A stretch of DNA of 59,222 nucleotides from Lachnospiraceae bacterium (GCA_015057635.1 SVEB01000002.1:1-59222); one strand, 5' to 3'. Positions 37,426 through 46,493 are shown, counted from the stretch's first letter. Numbers and translations are program-made. Notes: generated from the letters alone by a model not told the origin.

Positions 37426-38381
37426 GCCATCACACTCCTATGTCTGAATGGTGCCCTGCACACCGCCACAAATCCGCGGCATAATGCCGGGAGTGCCTTC
37501 GCGCATAACCCTGTCAATAAGATAAATAATAATCCGATTCCAAAACAAATCAGCCCGCCGCCAAGAAACATTGCGCCTACGCCCGGAAAAACAAATAACT
37601 TGCTGATGCCAACTACTAATACGGCCAAGCCGGCTACCAGACATCCTATTCCTGCCGCACCAAATCCGACTACCAGGCTAAACACCGTGGCCCCCGCTGC
37701 CACAAACAGGCTGAATACTACAGCCAGGCACGGAATTCCCACCGGAATGCCGATAAACAGTACAAAAAGGGTTAACAGTATGATTTCTCCTGCACTTCTT
37801 TTTTGATAGATCGGCTGTTCCTGACGTCTTTCTTCCCGTCTGGTGGTATGACTCTGATAACGTCCGGTATTCTCATAATATTTTCGTCCATCCGGTCCGA
37901 TCCGATATCCCAGGTCTTCTTCCTGGGAATACGAATGGCTACCTGTCTGATTTTTTATTCTGTCATTCCAATTCTGATCAGCACCTGCCGCTCTTAAAGC
38001 CTCTTCATCAGCCTTTTGGGCATCTTTCATATTGTCATTCTTCGGATTATCGTCTTTTGCTTCCCGGAATTCCACATCCACATATTCGTCCGGGTTATGA
38101 TTTCCTACCTCGTTTCTTCTGGATATTTGATACTTATCTTTATATTCCGGTTCAAATCCTTTTTCCGTAAATTCACCGCCGGCTCCATTGTGTGCCAGAT
38201 CCGCCTTAATGCTTTCCGCCACCTTCTCAGGACTGCCTAGCTCCATGATTACATCCGCTTCTTTCTCTTTTCCGGCATCCTCAAAGTAATCGGTATAGTA
38301 TGCAAGCGCTTCCTCTCTTTCCTCTTTCTCCACATCCGAAAGCAGTTTCTCTAACCTGTCAAGAAATTCTGTGCGATTCAA
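37422..38381 (-). CDS. HAAS/DUF1700 membrane protein
   Basis: A 319-residue protein. The first 65 residues (MNRTEFLDRLEKLLSDVEKEEREEALAYYTDYFEDAG) are the HAAS helical domain seen next to PadR regulators. A charged linker follows, then four hydrophobic helices (about residues 197-310) rich in Gly, Ala and Val. The start codon is TTG at 38381, directly after the PadR stop, with GGGGGTGG inside the end of padR. Confidence 0.85.
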   Translation of the reverse strand: MNRTEFLDRLEKLLSDVEKEEREEALAYYTDYFEDAGKEKEADVIMELGSPEKVAESIKADLAHNGAGGEFTEKGFEPEYKDKYQISRRNEVGNHNPDEYVDVEFREAKDDNPKNDNMKDAQKADEEALRAAGADQNWNDRIKNQTGSHSYSQEEDLGYRIGPDGRKYYENTGRYQSHTTRREERRQEQPIYQKRSAGEIILLTLFVLFIGIPVGIPCLAVVFSLFVAAGATVFSLVVGFGAAGIGCLVAGLAVLVVGISKLFVFPGVGAMFLGGGLICFGIGLLFILLTGLCAKALPALCRGFVAVCRAPFRHRSVMA

Positions 38382-38699
38382 CTACGCCACCCCCTCAAAA
38401 ATCAGACTTATCTTTTTGGAATACTTCTTCCATTCCTGACTGTACATGCTAAGCTGTATTCGTCCCTTTTCAGTCAGTTTATAATATCTTCGGTTCCTCC
38501 CGCCAATCTCCCTGTCATATACTTCAAGACAGTCATCTTTTTGCAGTCTCCGCAGAACCGGGTAGAGGGTAGATTCGGAAATCTCAATCGCTTCCCTTAC
38601 GTCCTGTGTAATCTTATATCCATAGGTTCCCTCTTCTTCCTTTGATACCGCTGCCAGAACAATTGCATCTAGCAGTGCCGAACCTGTATTAAACACCAT
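38382..38699 (-). CDS. PadR-family transcriptional regulator
   Basis: A 105-residue winged-helix regulator of the short PadR-s2 type (LLDAIVLAAVSKEEEGTYGYKITQDVREAIEISESTLYPVLRRLQKDDCLEVY). The YGY...STLYPxLRRL core is diagnostic. The ATG at 38699 has AAAGGAG eight bases upstream. It heads the envelope operon, and an inverted repeat in its promoter suggests autoregulation. Confidence 0.93.
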   Translation of the reverse strand: MVFNTGSALLDAIVLAAVSKEEEGTYGYKITQDVREAIEISESTLYPVLRRLQKDDCLEVYDREIGGRNRRYYKLTEKGRIQLSMYSQEWKKYSKKISLIFEGVA

Positions 38700-38762
38700 G
38701 CTATCAACTCCTTTATCATCGATCTGCAATCCTGTTTTATTTGGAATATTATTCCGATGACA

Positions 38763-38794
38763 ATACTATACGTCATATAGTATTATAGTGTCAA
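38763..38794 (-). promoter_or_regulatory. Promoter and operator of the padR operon
   Basis: Reverse-strand TTGACA (38789-38794), 18 bases, TATAGT (38765-38770). The perfect inverted repeat ATACTATA-N5-TATAGTAT (38763-38783) covers the -10, a likely PadR binding site. Confidence 0.75.
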
Positions 38795-39054
38795 TAGCCT
38801 TAATGGTTTTCTAATCTTTCCTTAATCTTTCTATTTAATCCCTTTTTTATTATCCATTTTCAATCTTTTTCCTCCCTTATTATACTATCGGTTTTCGCTC
38901 GGTACAATCCTATTTTCGTTCCTTATCCTGCCCTTCTTCTACATCTTTTTCGCTTCTTTCCTACAGCCTATGTGAATCCCTTATATTTGCCCTTTTTTCT
39001 TTCTGCTTCATATTCCAGGTACGAAACGAAACTTCTGTACTCTCTTATGACTGC

Positions 39055-39102
39055 AAAAAAATGCCGTACCAAGTCTCCTCATGGAAAACCCGATACGGCA
39101 TT
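39055..39102 (-). terminator. Terminator of the M23 peptidase gene
   Basis: Stem AATGCCGTA with TACGGCATT, a 24-base loop, then a T-run on the reverse strand. The rest of 38795-39054 shows no feature. Confidence 0.75.
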
Positions 39103-39151
39103 CTCTATTCTTTTTATTCTTCTGAATGATTTTTCTTAGGAATAGGTAATT

Positions 39152-40306
39152 CTAGTGAACCGCTTTTAAATATGGATATGGATCAACATTTTCCCCATTG
39201 ATCAGCAGACTAAAATGCAGATGTGCTGATGTAGAAATACCAGTGGAACCAACCAAAGCGATTGCATCGCCCTGACTTACTTTTTGACCTACCGACACTA
39301 AGATCTTAGAGCAGTGCTGGTATCTGGTCACGACACCATTTCCATGGTTTACTTCTACATAATAGCCGCGGGAACTGGAATAGCTTGCTACGGTCACAGT
39401 ACCGGATAATACAGTCACGATAGAAGAACCACTTGCCCCTCCGATATCCAGTCCTTTATGGAATGTGCTTGCTCCGGCTGTCGGTGCCACCCTCTTTCCA
39501 TAATAAGAGTAAATGTTATGGTCAGATGGCAGAGGCCATACCATATTATTGATATTATAGGAGTTTGCTTCTGCAATGGCTGCCTTCTTTTTCTGCTCTT
39601 CCATTCTTGCTTCTTCTTCTTTGGATACCGCATACTGATACGCATACTGAATATCCACATAATTCTTGGATACATACGCCTCTTTATTGCCTTCATATGA
39701 GATCTGTACCCATTCATCCATGATCTCCACGATCTCTAACTCTTCGCCGATCGGCACCTGCGCGATAATGCTGCTTTCGGTTGTAGCGGCGCTTCTAACA
39801 TTTAATGTGGTGCATGTTGCAACCGCATAGTGCTCATATGTACTGTCGATGATTTTCTGTGCCTCTTCACCAAATAACAGGTATTCATTCTTAATATATC
39901 CTGCTACGGAACCAGAACGAACCTTTGTCCATTCTTCTCCCTTTTCTACTACAATAGCCACGCCATTTGCATAAAGCTTGCCAACAGCCTCTGCCTCTTC
40001 ATCCATTGCCTCTCTTACATTCACATACTCGTTTACATTTGCAACTGCAAGATTCTGATGGATGTTTCCATTCACTGCGGTCAGTTTAACACCTTCTACC
40101 ATAATTGGGGTTGCTACATTTTCAATGGAAATACCGCTTTCCGATAATTTTTCGTGATAATACTCATTCATAACAACTGTGATTCCAGCTAAGCTGTTCT
40201 CTGTAATCTCGGCTGCTTCTGCCGCCTTCACGCTATTTATATTGGAATGGATGAAACATGTAAGGAATAAACATGCGCCAGCTTTTAAAAATAATGCTTT
40301 TCTCAT
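39152..40306 (-). CDS. Secreted SH3/M23 peptidoglycan peptidase
   Basis: A 384-residue secreted protein. A signal peptide covers about residues 1-28 (MRKALFLKAGACLFLTCFI...VKAAEA). Two bacterial SH3 domains follow (about 95-155 and 165-220), with a short coiled-coil (KEEEARMEEQKKKAAIAEA), then an M23 domain. The zinc motifs HKGLDIGG and HLHFSL are intact, so it should cleave peptidoglycan cross-links. GGAGGAG precedes the ATG at 40306; the upstream frame extension has no ribosome site. Confidence 0.92.
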   Translation of the reverse strand: MRKALFLKAGACLFLTCFIHSNINSVKAAEAAEITENSLAGITVVMNEYYHEKLSESGISIENVATPIMVEGVKLTAVNGNIHQNLAVANVNEYVNVREAMDEEAEAVGKLYANGVAIVVEKGEEWTKVRSGSVAGYIKNEYLLFGEEAQKIIDSTYEHYAVATCTTLNVRSAATTESSIIAQVPIGEELEIVEIMDEWVQISYEGNKEAYVSKNYVDIQYAYQYAVSKEEEARMEEQKKKAAIAEANSYNINNMVWPLPSDHNIYSYYGKRVAPTAGASTFHKGLDIGGASGSSIVTVLSGTVTVASYSSSRGYYVEVNHGNGVVTRYQHCSKILVSVGQKVSQGDAIALVGSTGISTSAHLHFSLLINGENVDPYPYLKAVH

Positions 40307-40410
40307 TTGAACTCCTCCGTCTTTTCCCGATTCTTTCTTCGTTAAGCACACAAACTTTTTATGTTTCGTGTACATATTACATAATTGTTACATTTTTATT
40401 AATCGGCCTA

Positions 40411-40439
40411 ATTATAACAAATAATACCTTTTTAGTCAA
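40411..40439 (-). promoter_or_regulatory. Promoter of the M23 peptidase gene
   Basis: Reverse-strand TTGACT, 17 bases, TATAAT. Confidence 0.75.
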
Positions 40440-40576
40440 CATTTTCTTGTCTTTTTTGTCAAAAATGTCCTCATTTTTCTTATCTAAAATCCATGAAAAG
40501 AAATATTTTCATTCTTTCGCATCCATTCTTGCATGAATATTTTCCCTATATTGTTACAAAAATATTAACTTATATA

Positions 40577-40605
40577 TTGATACTCTTTCCATTCTCTGCT
40601 ATAAT
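40577..40605 (+). promoter_or_regulatory. Promoter of the membrane-anchored hypothetical gene
   Basis: TTGATA, 17 bases, TATAAT, about 58 bases before the start codon. Confidence 0.75.
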
Positions 40606-40662
40606 GCAGACAATACAAATACAAAATTTGTATCAATAACTACTAATGATAGGAGTTCTATT

Positions 40663-41430
40663 ATGAAGCACTTACATATATTAAAACAGCTCGCTGCAGA
40701 TCGCTTTAAAGATCTGACCGGACGCATTGCAAAGCGTCTGCCTAAAGACGCTTCCAGAAAAAAACTTGCCTATGCCGGTTTTGGTGCGGCCGCAGTTCTC
40801 GCCATTCTATTGATCAGCAGCACGGTATCCGTATCTCGCAAGAATTCAGAAGAATCCCCTACCTCATCTTCCGTTCAGAGCAGGGCTACAATACCAGTGG
40901 AAACTGCTCTTATACCGAATGAGGAAGCAGCCAAAGAGGACTCATTTTTTATTGAAGATGAAGAACTGGAAGCCGATCTTACCACACTGATTTCTGATTA
41001 TTTAAATGCCAAGCTGACTCTGGATTCTGAAACAATAGAATCTCTCATTATATCGGATGCAGAGATTAACTATAAAAAACTTTCCAGAAAAGTGGAATAC
41101 ATTGAAAGTTACGAGAATATTAAGACCTATATCACAAAAGGTTTTAAAGGAATTGACTATATTGTATATGTTACCTATGAAGTAAAGTTCCCGATGACCT
41201 CTGCAAATGCCCCTTCTCTTGAGGAGTTTTATGTAAAAGAAACAGATGGTGTATACAAACTCTATATGAATACGCTTTCTGAAACCGTATCTTCTTATGT
41301 TTTAGAGCGCCGAAATCACGAAGAAGTACAGAATCTAATCTCCATTACGACTGAATCACTTGCAAATGCCTTAAAATCCGATTCTAATCTTTTAGATATC
41401 TACAACAGCTTTACGAGTAGTTCCAACTAG
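40663..41430 (+). CDS. Membrane-anchored extracellular hypothetical protein
   Basis: A 255-residue protein not recognised. A basic N-terminus (KRLPKDASRKKLAYAG) precedes one helix (AAVLAILLISSTVSV, about residues 45-60), so the rest is outside. After a Ser/Glu-rich linker, the domain (ADLTTLISDYLNAKLTLDSETIESLI ... GFKGIDYIVYVTYEVKF) resembles NTF2-like folds in which a YI.GI.Y.V.V.Y sheet follows helices. AGGAG precedes the ATG. Its divergent neighbour is a cell-wall peptidase, so an envelope role is possible. Confidence 0.7.
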   Translation: MKHLHILKQLAADRFKDLTGRIAKRLPKDASRKKLAYAGFGAAAVLAILLISSTVSVSRKNSEESPTSSSVQSRATIPVETALIPNEEAAKEDSFFIEDEELEADLTTLISDYLNAKLTLDSETIESLIISDAEINYKKLSRKVEYIESYENIKTYITKGFKGIDYIVYVTYEVKFPMTSANAPSLEEFYVKETDGVYKLYMNTLSETVSSYVLERRNHEEVQNLISITTESLANALKSDSNLLDIYNSFTSSSN

Positions 41431-41442
41431 CCATACAAACAG

Positions 41443-41486
41443 AAAGAAAGCCCCGGATCCAAACATTAGGATCCGGGGCTTTCTTT
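41443..41486. terminator. Bidirectional terminator between convergent genes
   Basis: A perfect 18-bp stem (AAAGAAAGCCCCGGATCC and its complement) with an eight-base loop, between the hypothetical gene and the kinase gene. Confidence 0.9.
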
Positions 41487-41558
41487 ACCCGTTCTTATCT
41501 TCTTACATTTTCATAACAGATATCTTAATGCATCCTCTTAATTCTGTCAACCGGGAAT

Positions 41559-43937
41559 TTATTCCGCATTTTTCACTATTTTGTCACCCGAATAACTCCC
41601 TGTTTCTGCCTCTTTTTTTTCTTCCGGCAGTCTCGGGAAGTTGATGTTGATCTTAAACAGATCTCCGTCTACCTCCAGTTTTACGCTACCTCCCTGTTTT
41701 TCCACGAGGCTGTTTACAATGGCAAGCCCCAAGCCGGATCCTTCTGTATTTCTTGATTTATCGCCTCGTACAAAACGTTCCAGTAACGCCTCAGAATCAA
41801 TGTTCAGTTCATTTTCTGAAATATTCTTGACCTGAATCATGACTTCGCTTTCATTTGCCTTAATGTCCAGATATGCTCTTGTGGAAGGCATCGCATACTT
41901 GATGATATTTCCGAATACATTTTCAAAGATACGGAATGTCTTCTGTCCATCGAGGTTGACATATATTTTTTCCTCTGAATTGGTCATGCGAAACTCAATC
42001 TTCTTCTCTTCAAACCGTTCACTGAACTCAAATTCCACCTGCTTGATTAAAGATATAATATCTACCTTCATCATATGGAGTTCCACATTATTGCTGTTTA
42101 GCTTGCTGACTTCAAACAAATCTTCAATCAGCTGTTTTAAACGAAGGGATTTACGGTCCAGTGTATCCAGATAGGACTTTCTGTCTTCTTCACTTAAATT
42201 CTCATCCTTTAGCAGATTGATATAGGTGATGATGGCAGTAAGCGGTGTCTTTAAATCATGGGATACATTGGTGATGAGCTCTGTCTTCATATTCTGACTC
42301 TTCACTTCTTCCTCTACCGCATGTTTGAATCCTTTCTGCACATTGGATAATTTCTTCCCAAGATCGCTGAACATGCCAAGTTCTCCCTGAATCTCTGCAT
42401 TTAGATCGCCGTTTTCCATCTTGCTTGCGGCATTTACAATCTTATCGTATTTCTGCTTGGTATCCGCATAATACCGTCTCAAAATAAAGAACAGCACGAT
42501 TGAATAAATGATCAGCACTCCAAGTCCAAAGAACCAGATGCTGCACATGCCTGCAATAATCACAAAGTTTAAGGCAACAATCCTTAGGGCGACACGGTTC
42601 GCATCATCCTCTAAATCAAACGTCATCACTTTTCTTACAATATTGCGAATTCCTCTGCATATCCATAAAAAGAAACGCATAAAAATGGTATTCTCTCTCA
42701 GATAACGATGCAGGCCTTTTCGGAATACCTGAAAATATGCTACCAACAGAATAAACATCACGCCAAAATAAAATAGCCATAATAAGAATTCGACAATGCC
42801 TGCATATTTTCCAACAGTATTTGCCAGATAATTTCCCATACCATACTGCAGCAGACGCTGTTGAATACCGCCTTTTGCATACATAAAGCTGAATACGGTT
42901 GCGGCCGGAGTTAAAAGTACCAGTAAGAATGTTGCCAAAGCATTAAATTCTAATGGAATCTTAGAAGCAAAGCCATCGCCGATTCCAAGCGGCTTTATAA
43001 GCATCATGACAATGGCAAGCACAAATACCGCCGTACACCCGGCCAAAATCACAAAGATGAACCCGGCATTTAAAAAACTGCCCATTGCATACTCGTAATC
43101 CACACCGGAACTTGCATATGGCTCAGAAAGAAATGCCTCCTTTGTCACTGCCATCGCGATTGTAATTCCCTTTATATCATCTGGCACAAAATAATCGCCA
43201 TACTCCGAAGAAAGGCTCACATTAAAAAGTCTGTTTGCCAAATGGTCTTCACTAATTCCAACCGCATCTAACACCTCAGTCGTACCGTCCTCATAATAAC
43301 GGATCAGTCCGCAAAACTCATACTTGTCTTTTAGGGTATCACCAATCTTCCCTGAAGATATTGCTTCTTTTAACGCCTGGGGATCACCATCCGATGCAAA
43401 CACGTTGCCGTTTGTATCATCTTTTATCACATAATCAACACCATTGGTCTGACCACTCTTATTCTGCCAGTAGATGTCGTAAAGAAAGTCCCCAATCTCA
43501 TTCTGGAATGTATACTGATATTCGCCGTTTCCCAGATAGACATAGTCTTCGCGATTCTCATAATAGCTATCGTAAAACGGATCTTCCGCCTCTTCTTGCA
43601 GCTGGTCCTGCTTTTCTTCTTTTGACGTTGGAATTGTAAGTTCCACACTTCCATTTTCCATTGTCCGGCCGTCCGCATTGGGATAATACACTTCAAGAGG
43701 CGTAAGTTCCTTTCCGGCCCGTTCCTCTGCCACCTTCATGTAAAAAGCATACGTATTACGTAAAATGGAATACACATTCTGACTTACATATTCCATCTTC
43801 GTCTCATCTGCAACCGGCTTTGCCTGGCCTACAACAAGAAAGCTGATTATGCTGATCACTGCAATCACGATTATGACTCCAGTAGCCTTTAGCACACCAC
43901 TTTTCGTCTTTGGCGGTTGTTCTGTTCTTTCACTCAT
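41559..43937 (-). CDS. Sensor histidine kinase with large membrane sensor
   Basis: A 792-residue membrane kinase. An N-terminal helix (about residues 16-38), an outside domain of about 240 residues, then five or six helices lead into a HAMP-like linker (YDKIVNAASKMENGDL). The H-box is NVSHDLKTPLTAIITYINLL; the N-box is FGNIIKYAMP; the G-box is GSGLGLAIVNSL. Its likely partner, the response regulator at 44864, is separated by an ArsR gene and palindrome A3. Both the kinase gene and dedA carry the same promoter box. The start at 43937 has GGGAG upstream. Confidence 0.9.
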   Translation of the reverse strand: MSERTEQPPKTKSGVLKATGVIIVIAVISIISFLVVGQAKPVADETKMEYVSQNVYSILRNTYAFYMKVAEERAGKELTPLEVYYPNADGRTMENGSVELTIPTSKEEKQDQLQEEAEDPFYDSYYENREDYVYLGNGEYQYTFQNEIGDFLYDIYWQNKSGQTNGVDYVIKDDTNGNVFASDGDPQALKEAISSGKIGDTLKDKYEFCGLIRYYEDGTTEVLDAVGISEDHLANRLFNVSLSSEYGDYFVPDDIKGITIAMAVTKEAFLSEPYASSGVDYEYAMGSFLNAGFIFVILAGCTAVFVLAIVMMLIKPLGIGDGFASKIPLEFNALATFLLVLLTPAATVFSFMYAKGGIQQRLLQYGMGNYLANTVGKYAGIVEFLLWLFYFGVMFILLVAYFQVFRKGLHRYLRENTIFMRFFLWICRGIRNIVRKVMTFDLEDDANRVALRIVALNFVIIAGMCSIWFFGLGVLIIYSIVLFFILRRYYADTKQKYDKIVNAASKMENGDLNAEIQGELGMFSDLGKKLSNVQKGFKHAVEEEVKSQNMKTELITNVSHDLKTPLTAIITYINLLKDENLSEEDRKSYLDTLDRKSLRLKQLIEDLFEVSKLNSNNVELHMMKVDIISLIKQVEFEFSERFEEKKIEFRMTNSEEKIYVNLDGQKTFRIFENVFGNIIKYAMPSTRAYLDIKANESEVMIQVKNISENELNIDSEALLERFVRGDKSRNTEGSGLGLAIVNSLVEKQGGSVKLEVDGDLFKININFPRLPEEKKEAETGSYSGDKIVKNAE

Positions 43938-43994
43938 TCTTATACTCCCTCTTACTTTCGAATCCACCTAAAAGTGACTGATTCCTTTTCTTTA

Positions 43995-44054
43995 TTAGTG
44001 TACCGAAAAAAGCGATAGTTCCACCGCCGGAAAAACGAAAGATTTTCTTAAGAA
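43995..44054 (-). promoter_or_regulatory. Shared activator-type promoter box before the kinase gene
   Basis: Reverse-strand TTCTTAAGAAAATCTTTCG (44036-44054), exactly 31 bases, then GGTACACTAA (43995-44004). The same 19-mer, gap and decamer occur at 46323-46382 before dedA. The arrangement suits an OmpR-type activator site upstream of a weak -10 (TACACT). Confidence 0.75.
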
Positions 44055-44079
44055 ACTATCTGCTCTCCTATAATGGAAC

Positions 44080-44445
44080 CTATTCGTAGATATGGGTGAG
44101 ACCTTGTGTGAAGATCTGTTTGATATGCTCATCCTTTAATGAATAATATACCACCTTTCCCTCTTTTCGATTTTTTACAAGCTTGGCCTGTTTTAAAACG
44201 CGAAGCTGATGGGAAATGGCTGACTGCGTCATATTAAGGAGGGCAGCGATATCACAGACGCACATCTCAGATTCTTCTAACGCCCATAAAATCTTGATTC
44301 TTGTCAAATCACCGAATACCTTAAATAATTCTGCAAGGTCTGCAAGTCTTTCCTCCTGTGGCATGTTCTTCTCTACTTTCTGTACCACATCCTCATGAAT
44401 GACGTCACAGCTGCATTTTTCAATTTCTTCTTCTTTCTTTGTCAA
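44080..44445 (-). CDS. ArsR/SmtB-family metal-sensing repressor
   Basis: A 121-residue winged-helix regulator. The N-terminal CSCDVIHEDVV segment and the ESEMCVCDIAALL helix resemble the thiolate site of CadC-type cadmium/lead sensors. The recognition helix is TQSAISHQLRVLKQAKLV. No metal transporter lies beside it. It is inserted between the response regulator and kinase genes. A consensus-like promoter lies just upstream. Confidence 0.9.
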   Translation of the reverse strand: MTKKEEEIEKCSCDVIHEDVVQKVEKNMPQEERLADLAELFKVFGDLTRIKILWALEESEMCVCDIAALLNMTQSAISHQLRVLKQAKLVKNRKEGKVVYYSLKDEHIKQIFTQGLTHIYE

Positions 44446-44475
44446 GATTTTCTCCTCCTACTGCTTTCTACTTTT

Positions 44476-44504
44476 ATGGTAGTCAAAAAATACCTCTCTG
44501 TCAA
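44476..44504 (-). promoter_or_regulatory. Promoter of the arsR-type gene
   Basis: Reverse-strand TTGACA, 17 bases, TACCAT, about 30 bases before the start. Confidence 0.65.
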
Positions 44505-44640
44505 TTTAAAAATCCTTTGATTGCAATCATAATAAAGACCAGTTTCCCTTTTTCGGATTTTTCCTCAAATAATTTTTCTAAACGTTCTACCTTATCTCCC
44601 AGCTAAACATCCGCTTCATCAGTCCGAGGCACACCAAACA

Positions 44641-44851
44641 GGCTGCGCGAGGCAGAGAGGGTGTGGCCGGAAGCGTTATGGTTCCCGGATGTCCGGCTCA
44701 TGACGCACAAAAAGGTGGCGACGTCTTTGAATAGCAGACAGTGCCTTCCTGTCTGATAGTCAAAGACGTCGCCGCCTTTTTGTCCGCTCATGCGTCCGAA
44801 CATCGGGAACCATAACGCTTCCGGCCGCGCCCTCTCTGCCTCGCGCCAGCC
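44641..44851 (+). repeat. Long palindromic element, family A copy 3
   Basis: About 211 bases. The apex is CAGACAG-N7-CTGTCTG (44735-44755). The inner stem (AAAAAGG.GGCGACGTCTTTG) and the conserved internal loop (GGCTCATGACGCAC; CCGCTCATGCGTCCGAAC) are followed by a GC-rich outer stem GGAAGCGTTATGGTTCCC and beyond. All three stem differences are U-G compatible on the plus strand. The right arm ends 12 bases from the stop of the response regulator gene. Confidence 0.9.
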
Positions 44852-44863
44852 GTCCGTCTCTCC

Positions 44864-45568
44864 CTACTGCTTTTCTATCTTATAGCCCACGCCCCATACT
44901 ACTTTGAGGTACTTCGGCTCTTTTGGGTTGATTTCAATCTTCTCACGAATTCTTCGGACATGAACCATAATCGTATCCGTCGTAATCGCCTTCTCATTCC
45001 ATACTGTCTCATAGATCTCTTCCGGTGAAAATACCTTACCTGCATTTTTAACAAGAAGAAGCAGAATCTTAAACTCTAGCGGTGTCAGTCTCACTTCCTT
45101 CTCATCCACGGTCACGGTCACCGTATCCTCATTCACTACAAGTCCGCCAATCGTATACTCCTTCTCTTTCTTCTCTTCCTTATGCTCTAGCATCTGAAGA
45201 AATCTAGAGTATCTTCTTAACTGTGAATTCACTCTTGCCATCAGTTCCATCGGTGTAAATGGCTTCGTCACATAATCATCCGCACCAATATTCAGCCCTG
45301 TAATTTTATCAATCTCCTCTGATTTCGCCGACAGCATGATAACCGGGAACTCATACTTCTCCCTCAATTTCATTGTCATTGTAATTCCGTCCATAATCGG
45401 CATCATAATATCCACAACTGCCAAATGAATGGTCTCACGCTCTAATATTTCCAGTCCTTTTTTTCCGTTCTCCGCCTGAAATACTGTATATCCTTGGTTC
45501 TTAAGGTAGATGCTGACCCCTTCTCTGATTGCCTCATCATCTTCCACTACTAATATATGATATGACAT
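44864..45568 (-). CDS. OmpR-family response regulator
   Basis: A 234-residue two-component regulator. The receiver domain has the acidic pair VEDDEA, the phosphoacceptor Asp in VVDIMMPIMDG and the Lys in DDYVTKPF. The C-terminal winged helix (LTPLEFKILLLLVKNAGKVFSPEEIYETVW, VHVRRIREKIE) binds DNA. The ATG at 45568 (MSYHILVVEDDEA) follows AAAGGA. The probable partner kinase is two genes downstream on the same strand. It is a candidate binder of the boxes at 43995 and 46323. Confidence 0.93.
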   Translation of the reverse strand: MSYHILVVEDDEAIREGVSIYLKNQGYTVFQAENGKKGLEILERETIHLAVVDIMMPIMDGITMTMKLREKYEFPVIMLSAKSEEIDKITGLNIGADDYVTKPFTPMELMARVNSQLRRYSRFLQMLEHKEEKKEKEYTIGGLVVNEDTVTVTVDEKEVRLTPLEFKILLLLVKNAGKVFSPEEIYETVWNEKAITTDTIMVHVRRIREKIEINPKEPKYLKVVWGVGYKIEKQ

Positions 45569-45765
45569 TTTGCTTCGTATCCTTTCCATCCCTGTCTATT
45601 ATGTGCCGGCTTGTCCGCCTGCTAACACCTTAGACACACGTTTCTTACGCCCTAATATATGCTTTTATCTTGATTTTACCAGTTGTTACTTAAAATGGCA
45701 ATACGTATTGTACCTCGCTTCTATGTTTATAAATTTATAAACCTCATCTGCCAGTGTTCATTTGC

Positions 45766-46251
45766 TTACAAAGCTAAAAAGTATCCTGCGCAAAATAAAA
45801 CGGAATTCCATACGGCAATCCCCAGTACAGAAGCTACCAGATAGGCAGGAAGTTTCATTCCAAGCGCTCCAGCCGGTATTCCGACAAGAGTCCGCACAAC
45901 CGGTATCAGCTTTGCTAAAAATACCGCATAACCTCCTTTTTGCGTGATCATCTCCGTTAGGTTGTCTAACTTTTTCTTAAGTTTCGGACTCTTATTGGCA
46001 CACTTCTCAATCAGTTTTGTCCCGCCGATTTTTCCCACATAATAAAGAATCACGCTTCCTGACAGCCCAGCTGCAATGGTAATTAGAAGCGTTATCAAAA
46101 AGCCATGCCCTTTCGCTGCCCATGCTCCGGCAAACGGAAGTATAACTCCCGCCGGAAATCCCGGCATATTCATATATTCCAAAAAAACTACTAAAAATAC
46201 GATCAGCAATCCATACTGTTCTATCAAACTTAAAACAGACTGCAAACTCAT
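45766..46251 (-). CDS. DedA-family membrane protein
   Basis: A 161-residue DedA/SNARE-associated membrane protein, a short version of a family implicated in undecaprenyl-phosphate or phospholipid recycling. The conserved FLEYMNMPGFPAGVILPFAGAWAA, the amphipathic re-entrant stretch, and FLAKLIPVVRTLVGIPAGALGM (with the key Arg) are present, with four membrane segments. It lies upstream of the response regulator and shares a promoter box with the kinase gene, so it may be in the same regulon. Confidence 0.88.
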   Translation of the reverse strand: MSLQSVLSLIEQYGLLIVFLVVFLEYMNMPGFPAGVILPFAGAWAAKGHGFLITLLITIAAGLSGSVILYYVGKIGGTKLIEKCANKSPKLKKKLDNLTEMITQKGGYAVFLAKLIPVVRTLVGIPAGALGMKLPAYLVASVLGIAVWNSVLFCAGYFLAL

Positions 46252-46322
46252 ACTGTTCCTCCTCTCTTAACCGTTCCTACGTTCGGCGGTCCTGCTTAAA
46301 CCGCTATCCTTACTTTCTAGTG

Positions 46323-46382
46323 TTAGTGTACCTAAAAATATAGAATTTGAACGGTACAATTTCCGAAAGATTTTCTTAAGAA
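46323..46382 (-). promoter_or_regulatory. Shared activator-type promoter box before dedA
   Basis: Reverse-strand TTCTTAAGAAAATCTTTCG (46364-46382), 31 bases, GGTACACTAA (46323-46332). Identical in both motifs and in spacing to the copy before the kinase gene. Confidence 0.75.
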
Positions 46383-46421
46383 AAACAGTCAGACTCTTCA
46401 TAATTCTATTGGGGTGTTTCA

Positions 46422-46493
46422 AACTTTACACTTGATTTTGGGCTTGTTTGACTGGGAAACAGGCATTGTGGGCAGAGAATCAAGTGTAAAGTT
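46422..46493. repeat. Nested hairpin element C
   Basis: A perfect 16-bp outer stem (AACTTTACACTTGATT, 46422-46437, with 46478-46493) encloses a second stem GCTTGTTT with AAACAGGC and a seven-base loop. It is not followed by a T-run. It lies in the 350-base gap between dedA and the small plus-strand gene and could be a regulatory RNA or DNA site; unrelated in sequence to families A and B. Confidence 0.7.

Noticed and set aside
44603..44803. 66-codon frame over palindrome A3
   Set aside because: It lies in the inverted repeat, shares peptide pieces with the frames over A1 and has no ribosome site.
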